Positions 38,927-50,785 are shown, counted from the first letter of the stretch. The stretch is 64,000 nucleotides of DNA from Hyphomicrobiales bacterium (GCA_930633525.1 CAKNFP010000001.1:3016001-3080000); one strand, 5' to 3'. Program-made: numbers and translations. Notes: generated from the sequence alone by a model not told the origin.

Positions 38927-40726
38927 CTATTGCGCGAGACGCAAGCTTCCGAGTTGTCGTGCGATATTGTTGAAGATCTCGATGATATCAGCGCTGTCGG
39001 TCGCGATATAGGTCAGCTTCTGGACACCGCTGGGATCCGCGGACGCGCAGTTGCGAAGCAACGTCTTGCCCTGGGCGTCAATATCGGAGCCCGTATCGAA
39101 GCCAATGGTGTAGACGATCAGCCCGGCCGCCTTGGCATTGTTGCAGGCCTCAAGGGTTTTCGCATCCATGGCATTGCGGGATGCTTGCGTCGTCGTCAAG
39201 CCGGAGGCAATGCGGTTGTTCGTGAAGAAGCCGAAGGGCGAATAGTATGAGGCGTTATGGTTGCTGGCTTGCAGCCACTGGTTGTTCCCATCGGTCATCA
39301 TGATGACGATCTTGCGGTTTCTGCGCTCGGTATAGGCCTTGCCGTCCGCGAAGGGGGCACGCGGACTGAGCGTGCGCCATCCCCACATGAAGCCCTCGAC
39401 GAGATTGGTGCCACCATCGGCCGCCATCTGGTTGATCTTGGTCTTGAGGTTGGAAACATTGTTCGTCAGGCGCGTCAGGGCCTGGGAGGAACAGAGATAG
39501 TTCGGGCCATAGCCCCCGCTCAAAACCCTCGCGGAGCGATATTTGCAGAGCTTGTTCTGGGCCTTCGCATATGCGCCGGCGGCCGTCTGGTTGGTCGACC
39601 CGCTGCAGGCGTTGGCCGTGTTGTCATTCAGGTAGCTGTTGAGATAGGTCCAGGTAGTGGTCGTCTTTCCCGAGGTGAACTTATAGTTCGAGCCGTTGTT
39701 GGCATCGGGCTCGTCCGGCCAGAACTGGGGCACGAACAGCGTGTTGAAATCGGCCTGGCTCACGGGGGAGTTGACCGGCGGCGTGTCGGTTGTGCCAATC
39801 GTGCCGGGCCGCATTTCAAAGCAGCCGCCCCAGCCATAGCTGGATTTGACGGCCGCGAGTTCGGTGAAAAGATCGAAGCGCGACTGTGGGGGCCAGGTCG
39901 CAGACGCCGTGCGCGGATTGCTGGGCCGCCCCTCGAAGATGTTCGATGGCCAATGGATTTCCGAGCGGCCTGTCGTATCGGTGTACATGCTGGGAACCTG
40001 CCCGCCGGTGTTGACCGAGAGGTTGAAGGGGACCAACGCAATCTTCGTGCGGTTGAGGGCTTGCGGCGTCGAGAACATGGCGTCCACAAGCTTGATCGCG
40101 GCCGTCTTCGTCGCCTGCATCTTGTTCTGGGAACCGGCGTTGCTCGCCATCGAGCCGGAATTGTCGATCACAAGCGCGATCTCATATTCCACGTCGGAGG
40201 CGATGGTGCGCGACAAGGTGCTGACCGTCATCGCCTCGCCGCCCGAGCTCACGAGGCTCATGACCATCGGTTCATAGGCTGCCGAGCTGACCACCGTTAC
40301 GTCACCACGATCCCCGCTGATCGTGATGGAGTCGATGCGGACATCGCGTCCGCCCATGCTGTTGATGGCCGACGCCATGGCCGCGCGCAGGAAGCTCTCC
40401 GCCATGGACCTGAGCTCAGCGTCCGTCTTCTGGCCGGCAAAAGGGGCAACGGCGAGCGTGGCGGCGTCGGTCGCCTGCTGCAGCTTCGTGCGTAAGGTCG
40501 CCGCCCGGGCATAATCCACGGCCGCCCCCGCAGCGAGAAGAAGTGGCAGGAGCATGAAGGCGAACCAGAGCACCATATTGGCATCATCGGCACGTCCGAA
40601 CGCCCGCGCATTGGCCAGCACGGCTCGCGTTCCGCGCAGGGCGAAACCGATCGCCGCGAAACGACGCGCTCTCATCCCATGCCTGTCCCTGTCCCCGCCG
40701 CGATGGGCAGAACCGTGATTGCTCAT
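38927..40726 (-). CDS. Tad/Flp-pilus TadG-like protein with VWA domain
   Basis: 599 residues from the ATG at 40726, six bases after GGGAG. A cytoplasmic basic N-terminus, one membrane helix (about 50-70, FMLLPLLLAAGAAVDYARA) and the start of a TadG-like region AATLRTKLQQATDAATLAVA. A von Willebrand A domain follows with metal-site DNSGSM (about 195-200) and a later MMTDGNN. It probably sits in the envelope with Tad pilus machinery. No other tad gene is adjacent. Host gene immediately beyond the attachment tRNA. Confidence 0.85.
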   Translation of the reverse strand: MSNHGSAHRGGDRDRHGMRARRFAAIGFALRGTRAVLANARAFGRADDANMVLWFAFMLLPLLLAAGAAVDYARAATLRTKLQQATDAATLAVAPFAGQKTDAELRSMAESFLRAAMASAINSMGGRDVRIDSITISGDRGDVTVVSSAAYEPMVMSLVSSGGEAMTVSTLSRTIASDVEYEIALVIDNSGSMASNAGSQNKMQATKTAAIKLVDAMFSTPQALNRTKIALVPFNLSVNTGGQVPSMYTDTTGRSEIHWPSNIFEGRPSNPRTASATWPPQSRFDLFTELAAVKSSYGWGGCFEMRPGTIGTTDTPPVNSPVSQADFNTLFVPQFWPDEPDANNGSNYKFTSGKTTTTWTYLNSYLNDNTANACSGSTNQTAAGAYAKAQNKLCKYRSARVLSGGYGPNYLCSSQALTRLTNNVSNLKTKINQMAADGGTNLVEGFMWGWRTLSPRAPFADGKAYTERRNRKIVIMMTDGNNQWLQASNHNASYYSPFGFFTNNRIASGLTTTQASRNAMDAKTLEACNNAKAAGLIVYTIGFDTGSDIDAQGKTLLRNCASADPSGVQKLTYIATDSADIIEIFNNIARQLGSLRLAQ

Positions 40727-41027
40727 TGGATGCTCCCAAACATGCAATCCGGGCAGGCTACAGGGAGAGTGTAAATCCCAAGTTCACCCCTAGGTTGTAT
40801 TATTGAATAAAATCAATCGATAGATGCAGCCATCCCGTTGCGTTGACACAGCAATGCCGCCGGCAAACCGGCCGGCGATGTCCCGGCCCGGGCCATGTCC
40901 CCCCGGACCGCGTGAAAAGCCGGGCGGCACGTGAAGTATCGGGCCGAAAGCGCATTGTGGTTTTCGGGTCAGCTTGATGCTCAATCCTACAGACAGAGCA
41001 GCGGCTTCTATCCCAGCGGAGTGCTCG
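40727..41027. other. Gene-free stretch between TadG-like and adenylate cyclase genes
   Basis: 301 bp holding no convincing gene. An AT-rich TTGTATTATTGAATAAAATC at 40794-40813 could carry promoter elements for the leftward pilus gene; a run CCGGCCGGCGATGTCCCGGC near 40868 is GC-rich but no clear terminator with a T-run was found. Confidence 0.4.
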
Positions 41028-42362
41028 TTACGGCGAGTAGATCTCAAACGTGCCGTCGAGGCCGTCGAGCTCGAAGAAACCGAGGCTGCGCGGATCCGCC
41101 CACAGATGCTCGACGAAGGGGCGAGAGAGAAGGAGCGGTTCGCCCAGCACCTTGTTGAGCCCCGCCATGCGGCTGGTGAGATTGACGTCGCGCCCGACGA
41201 CCGTGAAATCGAGCCGCTGACCAGAGCCCACGTTGCCGTAGGCCGCCTCGCCATGATGCAAGGCGATGCCCGCTTTCAAAGGCACGCCGGCGACGCCGGA
41301 GGCATTGGCGGCGTCGATACGCGCCAGGGCATCGAGAGCCGCCGTGAGCGCGGACTGCGCCGCCGCACCGGTATCGTCGCCCCTGTCGCGGAAGATCGCG
41401 AGCAACCCGTCGCCGAGATACTTCAACACCTCACCGCCTTCTGCCTCGATCGGCGGCACAAGGCAGTCGAAATACACATTGAGCAGGCTGACCACGTCCT
41501 CGGGGTGCATGCTGGACGTCAACCGGGTATAGCTGCGCATGTCGGCGAACAGGATAGCGGAGCGGATGCGGCTGACCTGCCCGCGCCGGACATCCCCCGA
41601 CAACACGCGCTGATGCGGCTCATCGCCGATATAGACCCTGAGAATCTGGTCGAGCGTCGCATAACCGGCACGGATTTCCATCGCGGCCGCCAATGCCGGG
41701 ACAATACCCTCGAGGAAGGTGCGGTTAGGCTTGGAAAATCCCTCGCTCGACTTTGTCGCGAAGGAGATGCCGTTTTCGTCACCATTCGCGAAGAAAACCG
41801 GAAAGCAGCTATAGCCGACATACCCGTCGGCCTTCAGCTCCGGAATGATGCCAAAACGGTCATCCGGCGTCTCTCGCAGATCCAGGAACAAGGGCTCGCG
41901 CGTCTGATGCACATGGTAGAAGGGGCTGCGCTCGTAAGTGCCATCAGCATTGCCCGAATAGGGAAAAGCTTTCTGCTCACTATCGCCGCCCTTCAGCCAG
42001 ACGCTGGTGACCGCCGCATGCTCGGAATGCAGCGTTTCAGTGGTCATCGAGGCGCGATCGATTGGCACGCCTGCGGCATTGAGCTGCTCGGCAAGGGTGG
42101 TCAGCAGTGATGTCTGGTCTTTTTTCTCCCGCGCCTCGGTGAGAAGCCAGTCGCGAATCGAAATCATCGACCGCAGCCCGTCCAGGGACAATCCCTTGAG
42201 CGTGTTCTGGATCGAGGTGATCGTTGCCGCGGCGTCCGACGCCGCAGGCTCTACGAAAATCGGCGCGGGAGGCACCGGCGCACCAACGCCTGCCAACATG
42301 GGCTTGATCCCATCGCTATCGGCCTCGGAGAGGGACGTGTCTTCGGTCATGCGCGCATTCAT
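41028..42362 (-). CDS. Class III adenylate/guanylate cyclase
   Basis: 444 residues (two Met at 42362 and 42350). N-terminal 240 residues form a sensory region of unknown ligand. The catalytic domain (about 250-420) has ILFADMRSYTRLTS with the first metal Asp, GGEVLKYLGDGLLAIF with the second metal Asp and KAGIALHHGEAAYGNVGSGQ and RDVNLTSRM for substrate and transition-state residues. Cytoplasmic; no membrane helix. cAMP is the usual product. Similar free-standing cyclases are numerous in Rhizobiales. Confidence 0.9.
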   Translation of the reverse strand: MNARMTEDTSLSEADSDGIKPMLAGVGAPVPPAPIFVEPAASDAAATITSIQNTLKGLSLDGLRSMISIRDWLLTEAREKKDQTSLLTTLAEQLNAAGVPIDRASMTTETLHSEHAAVTSVWLKGGDSEQKAFPYSGNADGTYERSPFYHVHQTREPLFLDLRETPDDRFGIIPELKADGYVGYSCFPVFFANGDENGISFATKSSEGFSKPNRTFLEGIVPALAAAMEIRAGYATLDQILRVYIGDEPHQRVLSGDVRRGQVSRIRSAILFADMRSYTRLTSSMHPEDVVSLLNVYFDCLVPPIEAEGGEVLKYLGDGLLAIFRDRGDDTGAAAQSALTAALDALARIDAANASGVAGVPLKAGIALHHGEAAYGNVGSGQRLDFTVVGRDVNLTSRMAGLNKVLGEPLLLSRPFVEHLWADPRSLGFFELDGLDGTFEIYSP

Positions 42363-42614
42363 GTGGGCATGCCTTCCTGTGACTGCAATCCATCGCGAAA
42401 AAAAGACGCATACAACCCCGCGAGATCGCGCAGGATCATCCCCGTCTCATTGATTTGTTCTCATTATGTTCACTACCGGGACACCCGTCAAGGCACCATA
42501 AGCCCTGATCCAAAGCCGGATTTAGCGAATGAACAAGTCAGACAATCGTCGATATCAAGCGCTTTGAGGAGGTGCTTCAGATTACCGAATGACAGGCTTC
42601 AAAGCCGTTCCCGA

Positions 42615-42902
42615 TCAGCGGAACAGCCCCTCACCCTGCTCGTCGATAATCTGCCGGCCTTTAGCGAGCGCGAACTCGGCAGCCTCATCAGCGGAGGTGA
42701 AGCGGTCCGCGCGGATGAAGTTCTGCTCGCGCAGAACGCCATCACTTTCCTTCTGGATCACGCCGGCCGTCTGGTACTGCCCCTCGGATTGAAAGGGCTC
42801 CGCGCGGATCAGAAAGCCCTTATGCTCCAAGGTCTTCAGGGTTTTCGGCGCAGCCGGCTCACTGGAAGAGCGGCGCGAGAAGAGAGATTTCAAAAACGAC
42901 AT
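42615..42902 (-). CDS. HlyU family regulator-like protein
   Basis: 95 residues matching the HlyU family (PF10115): GFLIRAEPFQSEGQYQTAGV, then NFIRADRFTSADEAAEFALA and KGRQIIDEQGEGLF. Proteins of this alphaproteobacterial group are small and often given as transcriptional activators from Vibrio HlyU, although evidence is indirect. The gene stands alone, with 252 bp to the cyclase gene that hold no other gene. Confidence 0.85.
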   Translation of the reverse strand: MSFLKSLFSRRSSSEPAAPKTLKTLEHKGFLIRAEPFQSEGQYQTAGVIQKESDGVLREQNFIRADRFTSADEAAEFALAKGRQIIDEQGEGLFR

Positions 42903-43015
42903 AGGTCCATTCCTCTCCGTTCAGGCGCCACAGCCACTCATCCTGATGCGACCGGACAAGACTTCATGCATCCAGGGCGGCGAGCGCGGGGCAAGCAGGT
43001 GTCGCCCCGCACAGA

Positions 43016-45004
<1,989 letters not shown>

Positions 45005-45241
45005 GTTCCATGCTCCACTCGCACACAGCCTATCGCGTCAGCCATATGCGCTCATAGACAAAAAGGCAGCATGAGCCCCGACGCTCAGCCACCCGTCGCA
45101 TTCTTCATTCAAGCGCGTGACCGCTTGACTAACCGTTAACCAACCCCCGGTCGCGGCAAGCCGAACCGAAAACCTCAAAAACTGCGGCGCTTTGCGCCCA
45201 CGCACTATAAACAGCTCCACCACGCCGAAGCCGCCACCCAC

Positions 45242-47230
45242 CTATGGGCGGTCACGGGAGGTTGACATTTTTTTCGCCGCCTCCCGGTCGGCCTCCGCTC
45301 CGTCGAGCGAAGTCAACTGGGTACGCACCTCCGTGAGCCAAGCGAGATTCGCCTCGCTTTCGTCCTCGGCAAGGGCACGTTCAGCGGCCTTCAGTTCGCT
45401 ATGTAGCGTGAATGCGCGCCGATGCAAGATCAGTGCTTGCCGCAATATCTCCTCGACGGCCGACAATTCGGCGTCCTGATCGAAGGCCCAGACATCCCCA
45501 TGACGCACCACGACGCGCAGCCGCTCGGCTGCCAGCGCGACTTCCTGCGGTAGCGAATCGGATGGCTGCGGTCCATCCATCGCCAAGGCTTCCCTGTCGA
45601 TCAGGCAGGCCCGAAGGCGTAGCGCATCTGCATTGGCAAAATCAAGCGAAGTCACGTCTTCGCCGTAGCGATGCATCAATTCCGGATGGGCGAGAAGCGT
45701 CAACACGATCAGGGCTTCACGCGGTGCCCCCGCATTCGTGGCGGCGAACAGAGAGTTTCGCGCCAGGCTCTGGCTGACCCGGAGGGGCGCACTGCCCGGC
45801 CGCTGGCGCCCGTCCCGGCCGCCGCGGCCATTCCTCCCAAAGTTTTGACCGCCATAGCCGGCGCCTGGCGCCTGCTGGAAAGCCCCTTGCTGGTATGAAG
45901 ATCCCTGCGGGTAGCCTTGGCCTCGCCCGCCGCCTGCATAATTGCCGCGGCGTCCGCCGGATTGCGGCAGCAGCTGGCGAAGCCTTTCACTGATCTCCGC
46001 CCGATAATGACGCCGCAGGTCTTCATCGCGGATACCGTTGAGCAGCCCGAACAGGCGCTTTTCCAGCGCGGCGCGGCGCTCGGGTGTGTCCAGGGAAGCC
46101 GCCTCCACCTCGCGCATCCACAGCAGGTCGACGAGCGGCTGCGTATTGTCCAGCACTTTGGCAATGGCCGAGGCGCCACCGCTACGTGCGAGATCGTCCG
46201 GGTCCTGTCCCTCGGGCAGCAGCGCGAAACGCAGCGATTGGCCTGCGACGAGATGTGGCAGCGCGACATCGATGGCGCGATAAGCCGCGCGCCGCCCCGC
46301 CCCATCCCCGTCGAAACAGAGAATAGGCTCTGGAGCCATGCGCCACAGCAGACTGAGCTGGTCCTCTGTCAGCGCCGTGCCGAGCGGCGCCACCGCATGC
46401 GGAAACCCCGCCATCGTCATGGCGATGACATCCACATAACCCTCGACGACCACGACCGTGCCCTTGTCATGGGCCGCCTTGCGCGCCGACTGGTGATTGT
46501 AGAGCACATGGCCCTTGTGGAAGAGCGGCGTCTCCGACGAATTGAGATATTTCGCCGGCGCATCCGCGCTCATCGCGCGGCCACCGAAGGCGATCACCCT
46601 GCCCCGCACGTCGGTGATCGGGAACATGATGCGGTCGCGGAATCGGTCATGCGGGACGGTCACATCCTCGCGATTGACCAGAAGGCCGGCCTCGATCATC
46701 GCATCCGCATCGACGCCCTGGGCCGCCAGATGCTCACGCAGCGCGAATCGCTCTGGCAAGGCGTAGCCGAGGCGGAAGCGCGCACGCGCCTCGTGACCCA
46801 GTCCGCGTCCATCGAGATAACGCGAGGCTTGCGCACCCTCCTTCTTCGCCAAATTGGCCTCGAAGAAGCGCGCGGCCATGTCCATGATCTCATGCAGGCC
46901 GCGCCGGCGCTCCTCCTCGGCCTGCGCTTCCTGCGACACTTTCGGCAGGGTGACACCGGCGTCGGCGGCCAGCCGCTCCACTGCCTCCGGGAAGGACACG
47001 CCTTCCGTCTCCATCAGGAAGGTGAAGATGTCGCCATGCTTGCCCGAGGAGAAGCAGTGGTAAAAACCCTTGTGATCATTGACGTAGAAGGAGGGCGTCT
47101 TCTCCGCGTTGAAGGGAGACAGGCCCTTCCATTCGCGCCCGGCCTTGGTCAGCCGAACGCGTCGCCCGACCACCGCCGTTACCGGGAGCCGTGCCCGAAT
47201 CTCTTCGAGAATTGAGGGCGGAAAACGCAT
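45242..47230 (-). CDS. dnaG: DNA primase DnaG
   Basis: 662 residues from the ATG at 47230 (MRFPPSILEEIRARLPVTAV). N-terminal zinc-binding region aligns as LSPFNAEKTPSFYVNDHKGF then HCFSSGKHG, where most of the CHC2 cysteines are replaced; this is usual for Rhizobiales primases. TOPRIM motifs: VVVVEGYVDVIAM (about 258), ILCFDGDGAGRRAA (about 305). A long Gly/Gln-rich linker (about 440-490) leads to the C-terminal helicase-binding domain. It makes RNA primers at the fork. Confidence 0.98.
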   Translation of the reverse strand: MRFPPSILEEIRARLPVTAVVGRRVRLTKAGREWKGLSPFNAEKTPSFYVNDHKGFYHCFSSGKHGDIFTFLMETEGVSFPEAVERLAADAGVTLPKVSQEAQAEEERRRGLHEIMDMAARFFEANLAKKEGAQASRYLDGRGLGHEARARFRLGYALPERFALREHLAAQGVDADAMIEAGLLVNREDVTVPHDRFRDRIMFPITDVRGRVIAFGGRAMSADAPAKYLNSSETPLFHKGHVLYNHQSARKAAHDKGTVVVVEGYVDVIAMTMAGFPHAVAPLGTALTEDQLSLLWRMAPEPILCFDGDGAGRRAAYRAIDVALPHLVAGQSLRFALLPEGQDPDDLARSGGASAIAKVLDNTQPLVDLLWMREVEAASLDTPERRAALEKRLFGLLNGIRDEDLRRHYRAEISERLRQLLPQSGGRRGNYAGGGRGQGYPQGSSYQQGAFQQAPGAGYGGQNFGRNGRGGRDGRQRPGSAPLRVSQSLARNSLFAATNAGAPREALIVLTLLAHPELMHRYGEDVTSLDFANADALRLRACLIDREALAMDGPQPSDSLPQEVALAAERLRVVVRHGDVWAFDQDAELSAVEEILRQALILHRRAFTLHSELKAAERALAEDESEANLAWLTEVRTQLTSLDGAEADREAAKKMSTSRDRP

Positions 47231-47392
47231 GGTCACCGAAGGATGGTCCCCGACCACGGCCAATGCAAGGGCGGCCGCATCGCCGCGCTGTCACGCTGGA
47301 AAGAGGCGATCAAGGCGCTTGAAAGTTATCCCCTGTTGAGCGGCTTATCCCGCCTGTCCACAGGAGCGATGGTCTCCGCGCCCGCGTTCTCC

Positions 47393-47411
47393 CTCTCCCC
47401 GGCGGGGAGAG
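47393..47411. repeat. CTCTCCCC hairpin (short dispersed repeat)
   Basis: CTCTCCCC-GGC-GGGGAGAG perfect inverted repeat between dnaG and yqeY. Similar hairpins recur at 50802-50822 and 50866-50886 in other host intergenic gaps, so this is a small dispersed palindrome, not a gene-specific terminator; no T-run follows on either strand. Confidence 0.6.
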
Positions 47412-47489
47412 GTAGGAGGTGGCAATCGTCGCGCGTCATCAAATCGATCGGTGGCACCCGGCGTTGGGGCATGACAGACCGGAAGCGCC

Positions 47490-47954
47490 TCAAGCGCCCG
47501 ACAGCTTGGCCTTCACCGCAGCGCTCGCCTTCGCGAAATCCATGCGACCAGCATAGGCGCCCTTGAGGTGGGCAACGACCTTGCCCATGTCCTTGATGCT
47601 GGCAGCGCCCGTCTCGGCGATGGCCGTATCGATCGCTGCCGCGACCTCGGCCTCGTCGAGCTGCTTGGGCAGGAAGGAGGAGATCACGACGATTTCCGCA
47701 TTTTCCTGGTCGGCAAGCTCGGTGCGGCCGGCATCGGTATAGATGGCCGCCGATTCCTGGCGCTGCTTGATCTCCTTCTGGAGCATGGAGAGGATCTCGT
47801 CGTCGGTGGTGGTGCCCTTGCCTGCGCCGCGCGCCTCGATGTCCTTGTCCTTGAGCTTGGCCTGGATGAGGCGCACGGCGGACAACCGGGTCTTGTCGCC
47901 TGCCTTCATGGCGTCTTTCATGGCCGCGGTGAAGCTTTCGCGCAAAGTGGACAT
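47490..47954 (-). CDS. GatB/YqeY domain protein
   Basis: 154 residues, full length for the family: MSTLRESFTAAMKDAMKAGD then LQKEIKQRQESAAIYTDAGR and FLPKQLDEAEV with the small C-terminal helical bundle like the tail of GatB. It is presumed to bind tRNA, but its function is not established. It stands just upstream of dnaG and rpoD, a conserved alphaproteobacterial order, and is divergent from carA. Confidence 0.92.
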   Translation of the reverse strand: MSTLRESFTAAMKDAMKAGDKTRLSAVRLIQAKLKDKDIEARGAGKGTTTDDEILSMLQKEIKQRQESAAIYTDAGRTELADQENAEIVVISSFLPKQLDEAEVAAAIDTAIAETGAASIKDMGKVVAHLKGAYAGRMDFAKASAAVKAKLSGA

Positions 47955-48060
47955 CGCCAGGGCATCCTCTGTTTCCCCATTCGCCGCCTTACGCAGGGCG
48001 TGACGAATAGAGCGTTGACGTGTATGTCAGTCGTTCATTAAACGACGACGAATGTGACGC

Positions 48061-48090
48061 GCGGGCGGCCTTCGGGCTTTTTTGGCCCGC
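48061..48090 (+). promoter_or_regulatory. Terminator-like hairpin in the carA leader (possible attenuator)
   Basis: GGCC-TTCG-GGCT at 48067-48078 followed by TTTTTT (48078-48083) has the form of an intrinsic terminator; an outer GCGGGC/GCCCGC pair (48061-48066, 48085-48090) can enclose it. It lies 47 bp before the carA start on the same strand. It may attenuate carA or end an upstream transcript. No leader peptide was identified. Confidence 0.4.
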
Positions 48091-48136
48091 CTTTTCCATG
48101 CCCGCACGCCGGGCTGACCGAGGGCTTAAACGGAAC

Positions 48137-49375
48137 ATGGCGACGCTGCAAGACGATGCTGACCGCGGCCTCCACTCCGGCGCACAATCCGTTGCCGGCT
48201 GGAGCGAGCCGCGCTCGACCGCGCTGCTGGTGCTGGCGGACGGAACGGTATTGGAGGGCTTCGGGCTTGGTGCCACGGGCGAGGCGCCCGGCGAGGTCTG
48301 CTTCAACACAGCCATGACCGGCTACCAGGAAATCCTCACCGATCCCTCCTACGCCGGTCAAATCATCACTTTCACCTTCCCGCATATCGGCAATGTCGGC
48401 GTCAACGATGAGGACATCGAGACGGTCAACATGGCCGCCTCGTCGGGCGTGCGCGGCATCGTCGTCCATGCGGATGTGACATCGCCGGCCAACTGGCGCG
48501 CAAGCCGCCATCTCGACCAGTGGCTGAAGGCGCGTGGCATCGTCGGCCTTTCCGGTATCGACACCCGCGCCTTGACCGCGCTCATCCGCGACAAGGGCAT
48601 GCCCAATGCCATCATCGCCCATGACCCCGACGGCAATTTCGACATCGACGCCCTGAAGGCGAAGGCCGCGGCCGTGCCCTCCATGGACGGGCTCGACCTG
48701 GTGCCGCTGGTCGGCACCACCCAGCGCTACGAATGGGACGAGACGCCCTGGACGCTGGAGAACGGCTATGGCCGCCGCGAGGGCGAGGCCAAATACCATG
48801 TCGTCGCGATCGACTACGGCGTGAAGCGCAACATTCTGCGGCTGCTGGCCGAACGCGATTGCAAGGTGACCGTGATGCCCGCGACGGCGACGGCCGAGGA
48901 CATTCTCGCGCTGAAGCCCGATGGGGTGTTCCTTGCCAATGGCCCCGGCGATCCGGCCGCGACCGGCCAATATTCGGTCCCCGTAATCCGCAGGATCCTT
49001 GACGAGAAGCTGCCGACCTTCGGTATCTGCCTCGGTCACCAGATGCTCGGGCTCGCCATCGGCGCCAGGACGGCGAAGATGCACCAGGGCCATCATGGCG
49101 CGAACCACCCCGTGAAGGACGAAACGACCGGCAAGGTCGAGATCGTCTCGATGAACCACGGCTTCGCGGTAGATCGCGACAGCTTGCCGGCGAATGCGGT
49201 CGAAACCCATGTCTCGCTCTTCGATGGATCGAACTGCGGCATCGCCTTGACGGACCGGCCGGCCTTCTCGGTGCAGCACCATCCCGAGGCTTCGCCCGGT
49301 CCGCAGGACAGCCACTATCTGTTCGACCGTTTCGTCGCGCTCATCGAGAGCGAGAAGAAGGCCAAGCGGGCTTAA
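48137..49375 (+). CDS. carA: Carbamoyl-phosphate synthase small subunit
   Basis: 412 residues from the ATG at 48137 (MATLQDDADRGL); upstream in-frame codons lack a ribosome site. The amidotransferase domain has the nucleophile Cys in FGICLGHQMLG (about 300) and His/Glu in SVQHHPEASPGP; the N-terminal CPSase domain starts LVLADGTVLEGFGLGATGEA. It supplies ammonia from glutamine to CarB for arginine and pyrimidine synthesis. carB is 2.5 kb away, after three unrelated genes. Confidence 0.97.
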   Translation: MATLQDDADRGLHSGAQSVAGWSEPRSTALLVLADGTVLEGFGLGATGEAPGEVCFNTAMTGYQEILTDPSYAGQIITFTFPHIGNVGVNDEDIETVNMAASSGVRGIVVHADVTSPANWRASRHLDQWLKARGIVGLSGIDTRALTALIRDKGMPNAIIAHDPDGNFDIDALKAKAAAVPSMDGLDLVPLVGTTQRYEWDETPWTLENGYGRREGEAKYHVVAIDYGVKRNILRLLAERDCKVTVMPATATAEDILALKPDGVFLANGPGDPAATGQYSVPVIRRILDEKLPTFGICLGHQMLGLAIGARTAKMHQGHHGANHPVKDETTGKVEIVSMNHGFAVDRDSLPANAVETHVSLFDGSNCGIALTDRPAFSVQHHPEASPGPQDSHYLFDRFVALIESEKKAKRA

Positions 49376-49474
49376 AAAGGACCGCGGTCCCGAACCAACG
49401 GCGGCGATGTCAGTTGTCCCCGAGCCGGCGCTTCGTCCGGTTCGACCAGGAAGGACAATCGGGGAGCCGCCGCC

Positions 49475-49990
49475 ATGGGACAGCATCCGTCAACCGAGCC
49501 GCAGCGCTTCGCCTTCAGAGGCGACGGCAAAATCCCCAATAGCAGCCTGCCGCTCCTGCTCTATGGCAAGGCGACCGGGCTCGATGCGGATGATCCCGCC
49601 GGGACGCTGGAAGACCTGTTTACCGGCAACGGCTGGACGGATAGCTGGCGCAACGGGATTTTCCCTTATCACCATTATCATTCCCTGACCCACGAGGTGC
49701 TCGGCATCGCCCGTGGCCACGGCCGCGTGAGGTTCGGGGGTGAGAGCGGCCAGGATTTTGACGTGACGGCAGGCGATGTCGTCGTCATTCCGGCCGGCGT
49801 CGGCCATATCAGCCTGGAGGCGTCCAAAGACTTCCTCGTCGTCGGAGCCTACCCGCCGGGCTGCGGCTATGACCTGATCAAGGCCGATCCCACGGCCTAT
49901 GAGGCCGCCCGCGCGCGGATCGACAAGGTGCCAAAACCGGAAACCGACCCGGTGATGGGGACAAAAGGCGGCTTGCTCGACGCGTGGTGA
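49475..49990 (+). CDS. Cupin-fold protein
   Basis: 171 residues with the double-stranded beta-helix pattern PYHHYHSLTHEVLGIARGHG (metal His and Glu) and GDVVVIPAGVGHISL (second motif with His). The family resembles YjlB-like small cupins; the reaction is unknown. It begins 100 bp after carA and is followed by a methyltransferase; shared transcription is possible. Confidence 0.82.
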   Translation: MGQHPSTEPQRFAFRGDGKIPNSSLPLLLYGKATGLDADDPAGTLEDLFTGNGWTDSWRNGIFPYHHYHSLTHEVLGIARGHGRVRFGGESGQDFDVTAGDVVVIPAGVGHISLEASKDFLVVGAYPPGCGYDLIKADPTAYEAARARIDKVPKPETDPVMGTKGGLLDAW

Positions 49991-50029
49991 AGCGCCAGAG
50001 TGCTTGCGCTAATCGCGAGTGCCAAGCGC

Positions 50030-50764
50030 ATGACCTGGACCGACTTCTGGAATTCCGACACGCCGATCTATGTCAATGAGCGCCACAAGCTCCTGCACTA
50101 CCGCTTGATCGCGCGTGACATCATCAAGCTCCTGCCTTCCCGCGCGGCGCGCGTGCTCGATTACGGCTGCGGTGAAGCGCTTTCCGCGCGTGAGGTCGCG
50201 GCGCAATGCCAGTCCCTCACGCTCGTCGACGCAGCACCCAGGGTGCGCGAGAAGCTCGGCGAGCGGTTTGCCCCCGTCGCGAATATCAACGTCGCTTCTC
50301 CCGAGGATATCGCCGCCCTGCCGGCCGGATCCTTCGATCTCGTGATCATCAACTCGGTACTGCAGTATCTCACCAAGGATGAGGCGGCCGCAGTCTTCGC
50401 CACGTTGCGCGGCAAGTTGGCGCCGGGCGGCCGGCTGGTGCTCGCCGATATCCTGCAACCCGGCGTGAGCCCGCTTGCCGACGTCAAGGCGCTGCTTGGC
50501 TTCGGGTGGACCGGGGGATTTCTCGGCGCCGCCTGCCTCGGACTGGTCCGCACCGCCTTGTCCGACTATCGCAAGCTGCGCGGCCAGCTCGGCCTGACCC
50601 ATTACAGCGAGGGCGAGATCATCGCGGCGCTCACCGCAGCCGGCTTTTCCGCCCACCGGCAACGCCCCAATATCGGCCATAACCAGGATCGCATGCTGAT
50701 TATCGCCGAGCCGATCCCGGCGCGGGTGGAAATGCCAGCGGAAACGGCTCCGGCAGCGGTATGA
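50030..50764 (+). CDS. Class I SAM-dependent methyltransferase
   Basis: 244 residues from the ATG at 50030 (MTWTDFWNSDTPIYVNERHK); a GTG at 50000 is an alternative. Motif I VLDYGCGEALSAREV (about 42-56), acidic LTLVDAAP and post-I ALPAGSFDLVIINSVLQYL, PGGRLVLADIL follow. The C-terminal GQLGLTHYSEGEIIAALTAA is usual for small-molecule methylases. Substrate unknown. Confidence 0.85.
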   Translation: MTWTDFWNSDTPIYVNERHKLLHYRLIARDIIKLLPSRAARVLDYGCGEALSAREVAAQCQSLTLVDAAPRVREKLGERFAPVANINVASPEDIAALPAGSFDLVIINSVLQYLTKDEAAAVFATLRGKLAPGGRLVLADILQPGVSPLADVKALLGFGWTGGFLGAACLGLVRTALSDYRKLRGQLGLTHYSEGEIIAALTAAGFSAHRQRPNIGHNQDRMLIIAEPIPARVEMPAETAPAAV

Positions 50765-50785
50765 GCCGGCGCGGGGCCCTCACCC

